Shown here piece by piece: positions 40,973-49,557 of a DNA stretch of 64,000 nt. The translations under genes and the position numbers were made by a program. Source of the DNA: Pseudobdellovibrionaceae bacterium. GTDB taxonomy: Bacteria > Bdellovibrionota > Bdellovibrionia > Bdellovibrionales > Bdellovibrionaceae. Under the pieces are notes generated by a model. That model made no database searches. It had not been told where the DNA came from and worked only from the letters and a program-made list of their open reading frames with translations. Each line of letters opens with the position of its first letter. The first letter of the stretch is position 1. The DNA lies in assembly GCA_030158485.1 (NCBI GenBank), contig JAOASS010000004.1, forward strand, positions 124,001 to 188,000, read 5' to 3'.

Positions 40973-41558
40973 GATTTCGCCCTTGAAAATAAGCTTTAGC
41001 CATGTAATCAGTTTCCACATTAATCATTTCGCCTACTTTAAAATGACTTAAGTTTGTTCTTTTTATAGTTTCAGGAATTAAACAAACACTTAAAATATTC
41101 TGAGCGAATTCATTAACGGTCAAGCTGACCCCCTGCAACGCCACACTTCCCTTTTTCCAAATGTAAGATTTTAAACTCTGACAAACTTTAACATCCAGTA
41201 TCCACGATTCACCTAAAGCTTCACTTCGAGTGACTTCACCTAAAAATTCAACGTGTCCCGTAACCAGATGTCCATGAATCCGATCGCCAAACCGAAGAGA
41301 ACGTTCTAAATTCCAAAATTGGCCCAGAAGTTTTTGAGCTTCTGTATTAAGAATCTTAAGAGTTTCATTGGCTAGAGAGAACTGCATTGAAAAGTTGTCA
41401 AACTTCTCAATCGTCAAACAAACGCCGTTACAACAAATACTGTCACCCGTTTCAATATCATCAAAGATTGAAGGCCTGGATAAAATGACTTGAACAAGGT
41501 TTTCACGCTGTTCAACATTTTGGACTTGGGCTGTGGCTTCAATAATACCTGAAAACAT
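40962..41558 (-). CDS. ribE: Riboflavin synthase alpha subunit
   Basis: Dismutates two 6,7-dimethyl-8-ribityllumazine molecules to riboflavin. The N-terminal MFSGIIEATAQVQ and the duplicated beta-barrel halves (GDSICCNGVCLTIEKF in the first; GSVALQGVSLTVNEF in the second) mark it clearly. Length 198 is typical. First gene of ribE-ribB-ribH; ribD and ribA are not in the window. No FMN-riboswitch is visible upstream. Confidence 0.95.
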   Translation of the reverse strand: MFSGIIEATAQVQNVEQRENLVQVILSRPSIFDDIETGDSICCNGVCLTIEKFDNFSMQFSLANETLKILNTEAQKLLGQFWNLERSLRFGDRIHGHLVTGHVEFLGEVTRSEALGESWILDVKVCQSLKSYIWKKGSVALQGVSLTVNEFAQNILSVCLIPETIKRTNLSHFKVGEMINVETDYMAKAYFQGRNHEL

Positions 41559-41668
41559 CTCGCTGTGGTTCTATACGGTGCCCTTGTAAAAGGCAATCAA
41601 GCTCGATTTTTCCATGAGGAATTCACCACAGCAGAAACCAGACCTTGCGCGACGCGCTAATTCGGCAT

Positions 41669-41706
41669 AAAAAAAGCCCAAAGAAAATCATCCTTGGGCT
41701 TTTTTT
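41669..41706. terminator. Bidirectional intrinsic terminator
   Basis: AAAAAAAGCCCAA-AGAAAATCATCC-TTGGGCTTTTTTT is a strong stem with T-runs on both strands. It lies just after the lipoprotein gene and before the rib operon, both on the minus strand. Confidence 0.9.
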
Positions 41707-41728
41707 AGTTTTATTTTTTAACTGGAAA

Positions 41729-42889
41729 CTATTTTTTAGTTTTTGCTGAGACTTTTTTTTCTGCCTCTTTTTCGGCTTGGATTTCCTCGGCCCGCTTGAA
41801 CAGTTGAACTCTCCAGCCTGGCTTAATTTTTGTGTTATCAACACGCTTAATAATAGCCACTGTTGAAAAATAACGATCAACATGGATAACTTCACCGTAA
41901 GCAAACGGATCTTTTACAAAACGAGCAAAACCGTAGTAATCGGATTCGCAAGCCTTGTCTTTCCATAGAGTTTTTTCGTTATAAAAAGCCAACTCATCGC
42001 CAACTTTCAAATTGACGTCGGCTCCACCTTTGATCACAACGCCAACATCACCTAATGGATTTGATGAATCCTCTAGAGCTTGCACATCCAAAACTTTTGT
42101 TGTCCACGGAATTTTATTCATTTCATTTTTAATGCTATCAACACCTTTTTGAAGAGCACCTTGAGTTAAACCTGAGAGTGGAGAGTTTTTATACCAACTG
42201 TAGCCACCGCTAATTTGATTGTAATCAACAGTCACTTTCCCGTCCGAGTCTTTACCTTTTTGAGTGACAAGCGGACTTGCTATCAACCGAGGCTTTCCAT
42301 TGTATAAATCTTTTGCTGAATCAATTCCATACATCTGAATCATGAGCTGCTTCAGTCTGACACTGAATTGAGCTCCCAAACCAATTCCAGGACTAGTCCC
42401 ATTTTGATTAAAACCAATTGTATAGCTGTTACCTGAAGTTAATTCGTAAGCTAAAACCTTACCATTCACTTTGACATCAGGAAGATTGATTAAACAGCGA
42501 GCTTCATCCGAATAATACAGTTCGGACCCGACAGCTTTTGTACCAAACATTTTTTGATACATACTTTGAGCGCCGGCTAACTCAGGCCCAGTGGTTCCCA
42601 TCTGAATTCCAGGTCCCGTATAACTTGTCGTAAAACCTTTTGAGTTAAAAAGAACACCATTCAGTTGTTCGCTTGCAACATAACCAAAATCAAAATTTCC
42701 AGCTTCACCAAAGTTGATCGCAGGCGATTGAATCATTCCGGCGTCAGCGTACCACTTGAGCTGGCGTGGCCCTTCAGCACTTGCTTGTTTTTCACAACTT
42801 TGATTTCCCATAAGCCCTAGACCCAGTCCAATCAGCGTAACGACTTTGATCGAGCCTCTTATCCATTTAGTCTTTGTGGATCGTTTCAT
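41729..42889 (-). CDS. Putative lipoprotein of unknown function
   Basis: A hydrophobic leader ends in NQSC (Cys32), an atypical lipobox, so a membrane-anchored or lipoprotein fate is likely. The rest has no domain I recognise with certainty. The C-terminal third (VGDELAFYNEK... then YFSTVAIIKRVDNTKIKPGW) resembles the SH3-like C-terminal domain of proteins such as FlgT, but this is weak. The last 25 residues are a charged helix (EEIQAEKEAEKKVSAKTKK). A good GAGAGG precedes the start. Single gene ending in a strong terminator. Confidence 0.6.
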   Translation of the reverse strand: MKRSTKTKWIRGSIKVVTLIGLGLGLMGNQSCEKQASAEGPRQLKWYADAGMIQSPAINFGEAGNFDFGYVASEQLNGVLFNSKGFTTSYTGPGIQMGTTGPELAGAQSMYQKMFGTKAVGSELYYSDEARCLINLPDVKVNGKVLAYELTSGNSYTIGFNQNGTSPGIGLGAQFSVRLKQLMIQMYGIDSAKDLYNGKPRLIASPLVTQKGKDSDGKVTVDYNQISGGYSWYKNSPLSGLTQGALQKGVDSIKNEMNKIPWTTKVLDVQALEDSSNPLGDVGVVIKGGADVNLKVGDELAFYNEKTLWKDKACESDYYGFARFVKDPFAYGEVIHVDRYFSTVAIIKRVDNTKIKPGWRVQLFKRAEEIQAEKEAEKKVSAKTKK

Positions 42890-43188
42890 AGTTCACCTCT
42901 CGACCAGACTGATCGTCAGTCCAGTAAAGAAAGTGTACGGACATAGGTCTAGAATGTAAAAAATAGTGGCAACTGATTAAGACGACTGAAGAAGTTCAGA
43001 TCCTGTCCCGTATCGAGACAACTTAAGCCTATGAAACCATTCATTTCAGTCGAAATAAGTAGCTTCAAACAAAGTTTTGACTGAACAAAATATAGCCAAA
43101 GTCTGCCCGTTTAATCGACAGACTTTTCGCATTTAAGTCTCTTGTGATGAAAAGTCCGACAAAAAAACTAAACAACAAGGCTTACATA
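42890..43188. other. Intergenic region clpB-lipoprotein
   Basis: About 300 bases with no gene. The minus strand contains AAAGTCTG...CAGACTTT (43126-43119 and 43105-43098), a weak-terminator-like stem after clpB, and the inverted repeat GACTG-ACGAT-CAGTC (42907-42921) about 20 bases before the lipoprotein start. No convincing -35/-10 pair is seen. Confidence 0.5.
43098..43126 (-). terminator. Possible clpB terminator
   Basis: An 8-bp stem AAAGTCTG/CAGACTTT with a 13-base loop, about 60 bases beyond the clpB stop. It is followed by GGCTATATTTTGTT, a poor T-run, so termination efficiency is uncertain. Confidence 0.35.
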
Positions 43189-45744
43189 TTAAAGAGTGAT
43201 TTTATCACCAGGCTTTAATTCACCCGAAATTAACCTTTTGGAAAGAGGATTCAAAATATCTGTTTGAATGACTCGCTTCAAAGGCCTTGCCCCATAGACT
43301 GGATCAAAACCCTTATCCGCTAAACGGTCCAAAGTTTCGTCTTTGAATTCAACTGATACTTTTTTAGCTTTGAGCCTTTCAACAACTGCCGCTAATTGAA
43401 CTCTGACAATATTGCGAATTTGTTCTTTTCCTAAAGGCTTATACATAACGACTTCATCAATACGATTTAAAAATTCTGGGCGCAAAGTGGATCTGAGCAC
43501 ATCCATCACCGCTTTTTCTTTTTGAGTCTCATTTAAGTTTGAATCAATTAAGTAGTTGGAACCCATGTTTGAAGTCATGATAATGACCGAATTTTTGAAA
43601 TCAACAGTGCGACCTTGACTGTCTGTGAGTCGGCCTTCATCCAGAACCTGAAGTAAAATATTAAACACTTCTGGATGAGCTTTTTCAACTTCATCTAGTA
43701 GCACCACACTATAAGGTTTTCTTCTAACAGCTTCTGTCAGTTGACCACCTTCTTCATATCCCACATATCCCGGAGGCGCCCCCACAAGTCTAGAAACTGA
43801 ATGTTTTTCCATGTACTCGCTCATATCGATGCGAACAATGGATTGTTCATCGTCAAATAAAAATTCAGCCAAAGCTTTGACTGTTTCTGTTTTACCGACA
43901 CCCGTTGGTCCCAAAAATAAAAAACTGCCGATTGGTCTATGAGGATCAGAAATCTCGGCGCGAGATCTTCGAACGGCATCCGCAACTAAGGCCAAAGCAT
44001 GATTTTGACCTACGACTCTTTTTGACATTGTTTCTTCCATTTTGAGAAGCTTTTGCGTTTCGCTTTCAAGCATTTTATTGACAGGTATGCCCGTCCATTT
44101 ACCAACAACTTCTGCAATTTCTTCAGGACCGACTTCTTCTTTTAAAAGTTTTTTTTCACTTGGTGTCGCCGCGGCACTTCTGGCTTTTTCTTCGTAAGAA
44201 TAAATTTGTTTTTCAGTTTCGGGAATTGTTCCATATTTCAATTTAGCGGCTTGACCCAAATCACCTGTGCGTTCAGCTCGCTCCATTTCGATTCGAAATT
44301 GATCTAGCTGTATTTTCAAAGCTTTTACTTTTTCGAGTCCACCCCGTTCAAATTCCCACTGCTCGCGCAAAGTTTGCAGCTGAGAATTGAATGCTGTAAT
44401 TTCTTTGTCTACAATTTGAAAACGGTCTTTTGAATTTTCATCTTTTTCTTTTTTAAGAGCTTCTTTTTCAACCCGAAGTTGCATCAGTTTTCTTTCAATT
44501 TCATCAATTGCTTCAGGTCTTGATTTTGCTTCGATTGAAAGGCGTGCTGCCGCTTCATCGATTAAATCAATCGCTTTATCTGGTAAAAATCGAGATGTGA
44601 TATAACGATGAGATAATTTCACGGCAGCCACAAGAGCTGAATCTGTGATCCGAACACCATGATGGAGTTCGTACTTTTCTTTTAATCCACGCAGTATCGT
44701 TAACGTTTCATCCGTCGAGGGCTCATCAACAAGAACTGTTTGAAAGCGTCTTTCAAGGGCCGCATCTTTTTCAATGTACTTTCTATATTCATCTAAAGTT
44801 GTCGCTCCGATACAGCGCAATTCGCCACGAGCAAGTGCCGGCTTCAAAAGCTGTCCAGCATCCATGGCACCTTCTGCTTTACCCGCGCCGACCAGAGTGT
44901 GAATTTCATCAATAAATAAAATGATTTGCCCAGCAGCGGTCGTGACTTCTTTGATTACTGCTTTTAAGCGATCTTCGAATTCGCCGCGGTATTTTGCTCC
45001 AGCAATCAGAGCCCCAAGATCAAGGGCCATGAGTTTTTTATTTTGAAGGTTTTCAGGCACATCATTTCGAATAATTCGCAGAGCCAATCCTTCTGCTATA
45101 GCGGTTTTTCCAACCCCAGGCTCGCCAATTAAAACCGGATTATTTTTTGTTCTTCTAGACAGAACTTGCATCACTCGGCGGATTTCCTCGTCTCGTCCAA
45201 CAACAGGGTCTAACTTTCCATCTTGAGCAAGCTCTGTTAAATCGCGAGCATATTTCTTAAGAACTTCCATTTTATTTTCAGGATCATCATCACTGACTTT
45301 TTGAGAGCCTCTGATTTCTGATAAAGCTTTTTCAATTTGATCAAGTTTGATATTTGCTTTAACGAAAATTGACTTTAAATCACTGTCATCAATTTTAAGT
45401 GCCGACAGAAAAAAATGTTCGGTCGAAATAAAAGAATCCCCTTTCGCACGAGCTTCCTTTTCACTTGCTTTAAACAGCTTTTCTAACCTGGGACCCGCAA
45501 AAATTTTAGAGTCCCCAGTCACAGTTGGAAAATGAGAGATTTTTTGCGATAGCAAGTCTGACAGGACTTTGGGTACTAACCCCGACTTTTCAACAAGTCG
45601 GGGAACTATACCTTCTTCCTGTATAACTAATTGATAAAGAAGATGCTCGGGTTCGACTTGCGGATGTCGTTTGTCTTCCGCCAAAGCTGCGGCTTTTTGC
45701 ATGGCTTCTTGGGATTTCCTTGTCATTTTATCTTGATCACCCAT
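43189..45744 (-). CDS. clpB: ATP-dependent disaggregase ClpB
   Basis: Hsp100 chaperone that reactivates aggregates with DnaK. The N-terminal Clp domain (about 1-145), the first AAA+ ring with [15 protein letters not shown], the coiled-coil middle domain that separates it from ClpA/ClpC (about residues 400-520), and the second AAA+ with [20 protein letters not shown] are all present. Length 851 is normal. AGAGG precedes the ATG. No clear heat-shock promoter is visible in the 54 bases to the divergent gene. Confidence 0.97.
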   Translation of the reverse strand: MGDQDKMTRKSQEAMQKAAALAEDKRHPQVEPEHLLYQLVIQEEGIVPRLVEKSGLVPKVLSDLLSQKISHFPTVTGDSKIFAGPRLEKLFKASEKEARAKGDSFISTEHFFLSALKIDDSDLKSIFVKANIKLDQIEKALSEIRGSQKVSDDDPENKMEVLKKYARDLTELAQDGKLDPVVGRDEEIRRVMQVLSRRTKNNPVLIGEPGVGKTAIAEGLALRIIRNDVPENLQNKKLMALDLGALIAGAKYRGEFEDRLKAVIKEVTTAAGQIILFIDEIHTLVGAGKAEGAMDAGQLLKPALARGELRCIGATTLDEYRKYIEKDAALERRFQTVLVDEPSTDETLTILRGLKEKYELHHGVRITDSALVAAVKLSHRYITSRFLPDKAIDLIDEAAARLSIEAKSRPEAIDEIERKLMQLRVEKEALKKEKDENSKDRFQIVDKEITAFNSQLQTLREQWEFERGGLEKVKALKIQLDQFRIEMERAERTGDLGQAAKLKYGTIPETEKQIYSYEEKARSAAATPSEKKLLKEEVGPEEIAEVVGKWTGIPVNKMLESETQKLLKMEETMSKRVVGQNHALALVADAVRRSRAEISDPHRPIGSFLFLGPTGVGKTETVKALAEFLFDDEQSIVRIDMSEYMEKHSVSRLVGAPPGYVGYEEGGQLTEAVRRKPYSVVLLDEVEKAHPEVFNILLQVLDEGRLTDSQGRTVDFKNSVIIMTSNMGSNYLIDSNLNETQKEKAVMDVLRSTLRPEFLNRIDEVVMYKPLGKEQIRNIVRVQLAAVVERLKAKKVSVEFKDETLDRLADKGFDPVYGARPLKRVIQTDILNPLSKRLISGELKPGDKITL

Positions 45745-45798
45745 ATAACAAACCTCTACTTTATAAATTTAAACTTGAGGCTAACGGTTGGATTGTCA

Positions 45799-46056
45799 AT
45801 GTCACTTGAAAAAATTAAAACCTCTCGCAAATCACCGAAAAGACTACGATCCTCCATCAAAAAGGACGCCATTCACCCTGCTTTGTATAATCGCCTGAAA
45901 CTACCTTGGTCTTGCGATGATTGTAGCCATTTTGACCACAAGAATGAAAGCTGCACGCTCGGTTACAACGCTGCTCACCACAGAAAATCTCAACAAAAAT
46001 TTGAGTACGAAATGAGTGGTCAATTTGCACTTTGTCGCTTTCAAGAAATTGATTAA
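45799..46056 (+). CDS. Small cysteine-containing conserved-type protein
   Basis: An 85-residue reading from ATG 45799. A Lys/Arg-rich N-terminus is followed by CDDCSHFDHKNESCTLGYNA and a last Cys (ALCRFQEID), a four-cysteine spacing that could bind zinc. The ribosome site is weak. It is divergent from clpB, and the ATG sits about 55 bases from the clpB start. The family is unrecognised; a longer frame upstream runs antisense into clpB and is not supported. Confidence 0.55.
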   Translation: MSLEKIKTSRKSPKRLRSSIKKDAIHPALYNRLKLPWSCDDCSHFDHKNESCTLGYNAAHHRKSQQKFEYEMSGQFALCRFQEID

Positions 46057-46500
46057 TCCTTTCTTAACCAAGCCTATTGCCCCGCCCAAGCTCATCTTGA
46101 TTGCTTTTAACTAGACAAAAATCACTGCGTCTAAAGTCAGAACGACATAAGTCCAATTGTGTATTTCCTCTCACAAAACTCGCCCAGCGTCCTGTCAAGA
46201 ATCCATCCTCAGAAGTCGAACAAGATCTTGTAAGCAAAGATGAAACTTTGAAACATTTATAGGGATCGAGGACGATCCAGAGAATCAAGGTCAGATTCTC
46301 TTAATGATAAGAAGGAGGGCTTTCAAGGATGAGATAAAAATTATGAAGCGGATTCGAACAAAGATAGTTCGAAATATAGTTTTAATAATAGGCCAAGAAT
46401 TTATATCGGCTCGGATGCCGCCCAAAAGTGGGAACTTAAACATGGAAGGATTTTTATATGAAGAAAACAAATTAGTTAATTTTTAACGGAGGATAGTTAA
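46057..46500 (+). promoter_or_regulatory. Long flagellin leader with clustered inverted repeats
   Basis: 440 bases without a convincing gene. It contains GGATCG-AGGA-CGATCC (46263-46278), GAGAATC...GATTCTC (46280-46300), TTCGAAC...GTTCGAA (46353-46373), CGGC-TCGGAT-GCCG (46407-46420) and CCCA-AAAG-TGGG (46421-46432). A GG-N10-GC spacing at 46408-46421 loosely recalls sigma-54, but the -12 is poor. No clear sigma-28 promoter is seen. Confidence 0.5.
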
Positions 46501-47334
46501 ATGGGAATGAGAGTATCAACAAACGTATCGGCACTGAATGCACAAAGAAATTTGATCGGTAGCCAACGTGTTATGAGTAAATCAATGGCGCAATTAGCAT
46601 CAGGCAGCAGAATCAATATTTCTGCAGATGACGCTGCGGGATTAGCGATCTCTGAGAATTTAAAGGCTCAGATTCGTTCTTCTGCTCAAGCTCAACGAAA
46701 TGCGAACGATGGTATTTCAATGGTTCAAACTGCTGAAGGTGGATTGAACGAAATTGGCAATATCGTAACTCGTCTTCGTGAATTGGGTATCCAAGCCGCT
46801 TCTGACACTGTCGGTGAAACAGAGCGCGGATTTCTGGATAAAGAAGTTCAGCAATTAAAGGAAGAGATTCAACGTATCGCTTCAGTTACTACTTGGGGAA
46901 CAACGAAATTATTAGATGGCACATCTCCTGATTTCGATTACCAAGTGGGTATTTTCAACAATGATTTTCAAGATCGAATTCAATTCAAGTCTTCCGAAAA
47001 CATAGCGACTTTGGATCATTTAGGTCTTGATAGTTTGGATTATACTTCTAAAGAAGGAGCTCAAACAGCTTTGGAAAGTTTAGATATGGCCCAAACTTCA
47101 ATCAATGGAACACGCTCTTCATTGGGTGCGCTTCAAAACCGATTGACTTCAACTGTTGATAACTTGGGTGTCGCTCAAGAGAACTTGTCAGCTGCTAATT
47201 CACGAATTCGTGATACAGATGTTGCGATGGCTTCTTCTGAAATGACTCGAAATAACATCCTTTTACAGGCTGGGACTTCGACTCTGGCTCAAGCAAATCA
47301 AGTAAATCAATTAGCTCTTAAGCTGATCGGTTAA
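46501..47334 (+). CDS. fliC: Flagellin
   Basis: Filament subunit, secreted through the flagellar export apparatus. The conserved N-terminal helix domain (MRVSTNVSALNAQRNL, ASGSRINISADDAAGLAISE) and C-terminal domain (ANSRIRDTDVAMASSEMTRN, ending NQVNQLALKLIG) are complete, with a short central region. The 277-residue length resembles the several short flagellins of Bdellovibrio. AACGGAGGATAG lies before the start. A strong terminator follows. Confidence 0.97.
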   Translation: MGMRVSTNVSALNAQRNLIGSQRVMSKSMAQLASGSRINISADDAAGLAISENLKAQIRSSAQAQRNANDGISMVQTAEGGLNEIGNIVTRLRELGIQAASDTVGETERGFLDKEVQQLKEEIQRIASVTTWGTTKLLDGTSPDFDYQVGIFNNDFQDRIQFKSSENIATLDHLGLDSLDYTSKEGAQTALESLDMAQTSINGTRSSLGALQNRLTSTVDNLGVAQENLSAANSRIRDTDVAMASSEMTRNNILLQAGTSTLAQANQVNQLALKLIG

Positions 47335-47352
47335 TTGTAATCTAACAAATTG

Positions 47353-47391
47353 AAAAGTCGAAAGGTGCAATGCCTTTCGACTTTTTTCTTT
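47353..47391 (+). terminator. Intrinsic terminator of fliC
   Basis: AAGTCGAAAGG-TGCAATG-CCTTTCGACTT, a perfect 11-bp stem, followed by TTTTTTCTTTT. It lies about 20 bases after the flagellin stop. Confidence 0.95.
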
Positions 47392-47402
47392 TAAAAAAAT
47401 TT

Positions 47403-48038
47403 ATGAAATATATTTTAGTTATTCTTTTTTTTATAAATGCAGGATGTGATGGATTCAACCAATCCAACCTTAATTCTTTTGATTCTGCACAAAATGGCTT
47501 ATCTTCAAATGTTAATTATCAGCTTTCCATTCAGTCAGGTCCTTATGAAGGCCGACTCGTTGTCGATCAAATTCGAAATTCTTCTATTAAAGTTTTAATT
47601 CCAGTGGGAATAAATAGTTTTGTACCCACTGGAGATTTTAGTTCTGCACAGTGGTCTCTTTATGGGAATACATCACAAGACGAAAATGGATTTAAAACAA
47701 TTGAAGTAAACGTTCCAACAAACCTTATTGCGCAAGGCGTTAGTACGCCGTCTTTAACCACTTTACCCAATGGTGATGCCCTCGACTTTTTACCTTCTGG
47801 CGAAGCTCAGCATATTGAGTTTCCTATGGGATCTTCCGGAAACGCTCGATTGCATCTTTATTTGAGTTCTCCTTATCTCTTAGGTGTGTTTATACAAACA
47901 TCTTTTGATCTAGCGACATCAAACAAATATCCAGTGATTCCTGTTAACGGATTAGTGCCTATGGGTTTTTTCTCGACTCACCCCCACAGACCCCCTCTCA
48001 ATGGCGGGTCTCTTGTTTTCATTTCCTTGCCTCGATAA
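47403..48038 (+). CDS. Small putative lipoprotein
   Basis: I take the ATG at 47403 (MKYILVILFFINAGC), which puts a clean signal peptide and lipobox INAGC (Cys15) at the start; a longer frame begins inside the fliC terminator. The mature part is 196 residues without recognised domain, and includes FPMGSSGNARLHLYLSSPYL. The ribosome site is poor. Function unknown. Confidence 0.65.
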   Translation: MKYILVILFFINAGCDGFNQSNLNSFDSAQNGLSSNVNYQLSIQSGPYEGRLVVDQIRNSSIKVLIPVGINSFVPTGDFSSAQWSLYGNTSQDENGFKTIEVNVPTNLIAQGVSTPSLTTLPNGDALDFLPSGEAQHIEFPMGSSGNARLHLYLSSPYLLGVFIQTSFDLATSNKYPVIPVNGLVPMGFFSTHPHRPPLNGGSLVFISLPR

Positions 48039-48091
48039 AGCTTTGTCGCTAGGCTCGACTATGAATTCAATAAAGGCTTAAGGAGAACACC

Positions 48092-48571
48092 ATGGCGAAA
48101 AAGAAAAAAGCACCTAAAAAAACCACAAAAAAGTTAGTTAAGAAAACCGTCAAGAAGGCAGTCAAAAAAGCCGCTCCTAAAAAAGCTGCAAAGAAAGCTG
48201 CATCGAAAAAGAAAGCGGCTCCTAAAAAAGTGACCGCAAAAAAAGCGGTGATAAAAAAAATAAAAAAAGCAGTGGCTCCTAAAAAAGCAAAAACTTCTGC
48301 TCAACCAAAAGAGAAAAAAGCAAAAGTGCCTGCTGCAATGCCTATTTTGGCTGAAATCGCGAACGAGTTCGATGATGAATCTGAAGTCGATTCTTTGACT
48401 GGATTAGACGACGAATTGACTCCAGAAGAAGATGAAGAATGGGGCGAGCCCGAAAATAGTGAAGAAGATAATTTTGAAGATCTTGAAGATGAAGACACTG
48501 TTGAAGCCGAAAAAGGCAAAGCAGAAACTTCGGACGACGAAGATGACGGCGAAGAAGAAGGCTACTTCTAA
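48092..48571 (+). CDS. Histone-H1-like protein with acidic C-terminus
   Basis: 159 residues. Residues 1-80 are almost all Lys, Ala and Pro in KKA/KKAA/APKK repeats, as in eukaryotic H1 tails and bacterial H1-like proteins (Hc1, AlgP, KfrA-type tails). From about 95 onwards the protein is strongly acidic (many Glu/Asp, ending DDGEEEGYF). AAGGAG lies 7 bases before ATG. Probably nucleic-acid binding, with a self-masking or partner-binding acidic part; the exact role is an inference. Confidence 0.75.
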   Translation: MAKKKKAPKKTTKKLVKKTVKKAVKKAAPKKAAKKAASKKKAAPKKVTAKKAVIKKIKKAVAPKKAKTSAQPKEKKAKVPAAMPILAEIANEFDDESEVDSLTGLDDELTPEEDEEWGEPENSEEDNFEDLEDEDTVEAEKGKAETSDDEDDGEEEGYF

Positions 48572-48598
48572 TTTTTTCTAAACTCATATTTGAGAATT

Positions 48599-48634
48599 AA
48601 AAAAAGAGCACTGTTAACAGTGCTCTTTTTTTTA
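48599..48634. terminator. Bidirectional terminator
   Basis: AAAAAGAGCACTGTTAACAGTGCTCTTTTT is a perfect inverted repeat between the convergent H1-like gene (+) and the Cys-repeat gene (-). Confidence 0.95.
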
Positions 48635-49474
48635 AAGTGGAAGTGATTCCGAATTTGATGTTGAACCTGTGTCAATCGGTTGATCTTTAATTTCGGGATT
48701 TGAACTACCCTCGATTTTAATTTCAACAGGAGTCGGAATTTTTCTTCCAGAAGCTGTTGAAGCAGGTTGCTCTTGAGGCGCCGTTTTTACTTCAGACTCT
48801 GCTGGAGCTTTAACTTCTGGTTGCCTAGTCGAAGGTATCTGATAATCGGGCTCATAACGGGGCTCTGGTTGTTCGTTGACCCGTGGCTGGGGCTTGGTGA
48901 CTCTACGGCCGCTTAAGTCCAAATCACAAGATACAACATTAGAGTAAACATCATAACCTTTTCGGCTATTATTAATTACACAAGATACGAATTGAGGAAT
49001 TTTATTTCGGTATTCTTTATTTGCAAATCCGCAGTACTGAATAGCGTGCTCACTGTGAAACTGAGCTCGCTCAACTAAGTCTATTAAGCAGTTTTGCATG
49101 ATAGCAGAAGAATCCCAATCACAAATTTGTCTAGCACGGTCATCGTTCATGCGCGCTCCCATCTGGAGCTTTGACGGACAAGATCTCAAATTGATGTAAC
49201 GAGAATCTTCTGCTTGAAGAGGAATTCGAACATTAACTTGAGAACACTTGATAGCTGCATCGAGCACGTGAATATTGGAGTTTTTCGCCCGGTGGGCCAT
49301 GCACTGTAAAAAATCAGGTCTGTCGTTTTGTCGACAAACTGTTGCGGCTTCAGGCTGACTTGCTAAAAAATGATACTTCAAAGAGTTCACACAAACGTTA
49401 TATTGAGAATTTTGAGCATGTGCAGAAGAAAATGTGACCCAAGTTAAGAAAACATAAACTAGATTTTTCAACAT
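48632..49474 (-). CDS. Exported Cys-repeat protein
   Basis: A signal peptide cleaves near SSAHA-Q (residue 20). The next 170 residues have an irregular repeat of about 35-40 residues with paired cysteines and patterns such as FLQCMAHRAKN, MQNCLIDLVERAQF and FVSCVINNSRKGYD, suggesting a disulphide-stabilised periplasmic or outer-surface protein. The C-terminal 80 residues are Pro/Glu/Ser-rich and low complexity. AGGAGG precedes the start. Family unrecognised. Confidence 0.6.
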   Translation of the reverse strand: MLKNLVYVFLTWVTFSSAHAQNSQYNVCVNSLKYHFLASQPEAATVCRQNDRPDFLQCMAHRAKNSNIHVLDAAIKCSQVNVRIPLQAEDSRYINLRSCPSKLQMGARMNDDRARQICDWDSSAIMQNCLIDLVERAQFHSEHAIQYCGFANKEYRNKIPQFVSCVINNSRKGYDVYSNVVSCDLDLSGRRVTKPQPRVNEQPEPRYEPDYQIPSTRQPEVKAPAESEVKTAPQEQPASTASGRKIPTPVEIKIEGSSNPEIKDQPIDTGSTSNSESLPL

Positions 49475-49516
49475 TTTAATATCCTCCTGCCATATACTTT
49501 TTTATCTTTATAGAAC

Positions 49517-49550
49517 AAAAGCAGGTGAATAAAAAGATTCGCCTGCTTTT
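49517..49550 (-). terminator. Intrinsic terminator of the sigma-54 activator gene
   Basis: On the minus strand AAAGCAGGCGAAT-CTTTTT-ATTCACCTGCTTT is a 13-bp stem with one mismatch, followed by TTGTTCTATAAAG. Just after the activator stop. Confidence 0.8.
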
Positions 49551-49557
49551 TAAAATT

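Noticed and set aside
41571-41615. A 14-codon frame (MEKSSLIAFYKGTV) before ribE, as a leader peptide
   Set aside because: No matching attenuator or clear ribosome site; likely chance.
41559-41728. FMN riboswitch upstream of the rib operon
   Set aside because: Only GGTGAATTCC loosely resembles one RFN segment; the other conserved helices are absent and the space is too short.
45631-45798. Upstream extension of the small Cys protein into clpB
   Set aside because: It would run antisense over the clpB N-terminus; the ATG at 45799 gives a sensible protein.
46304-46486. 60-codon plus-strand frame before fliC
   Set aside because: Covers the inverted-repeat leader, has no family or good start, and ends just before the fliC ribosome site.
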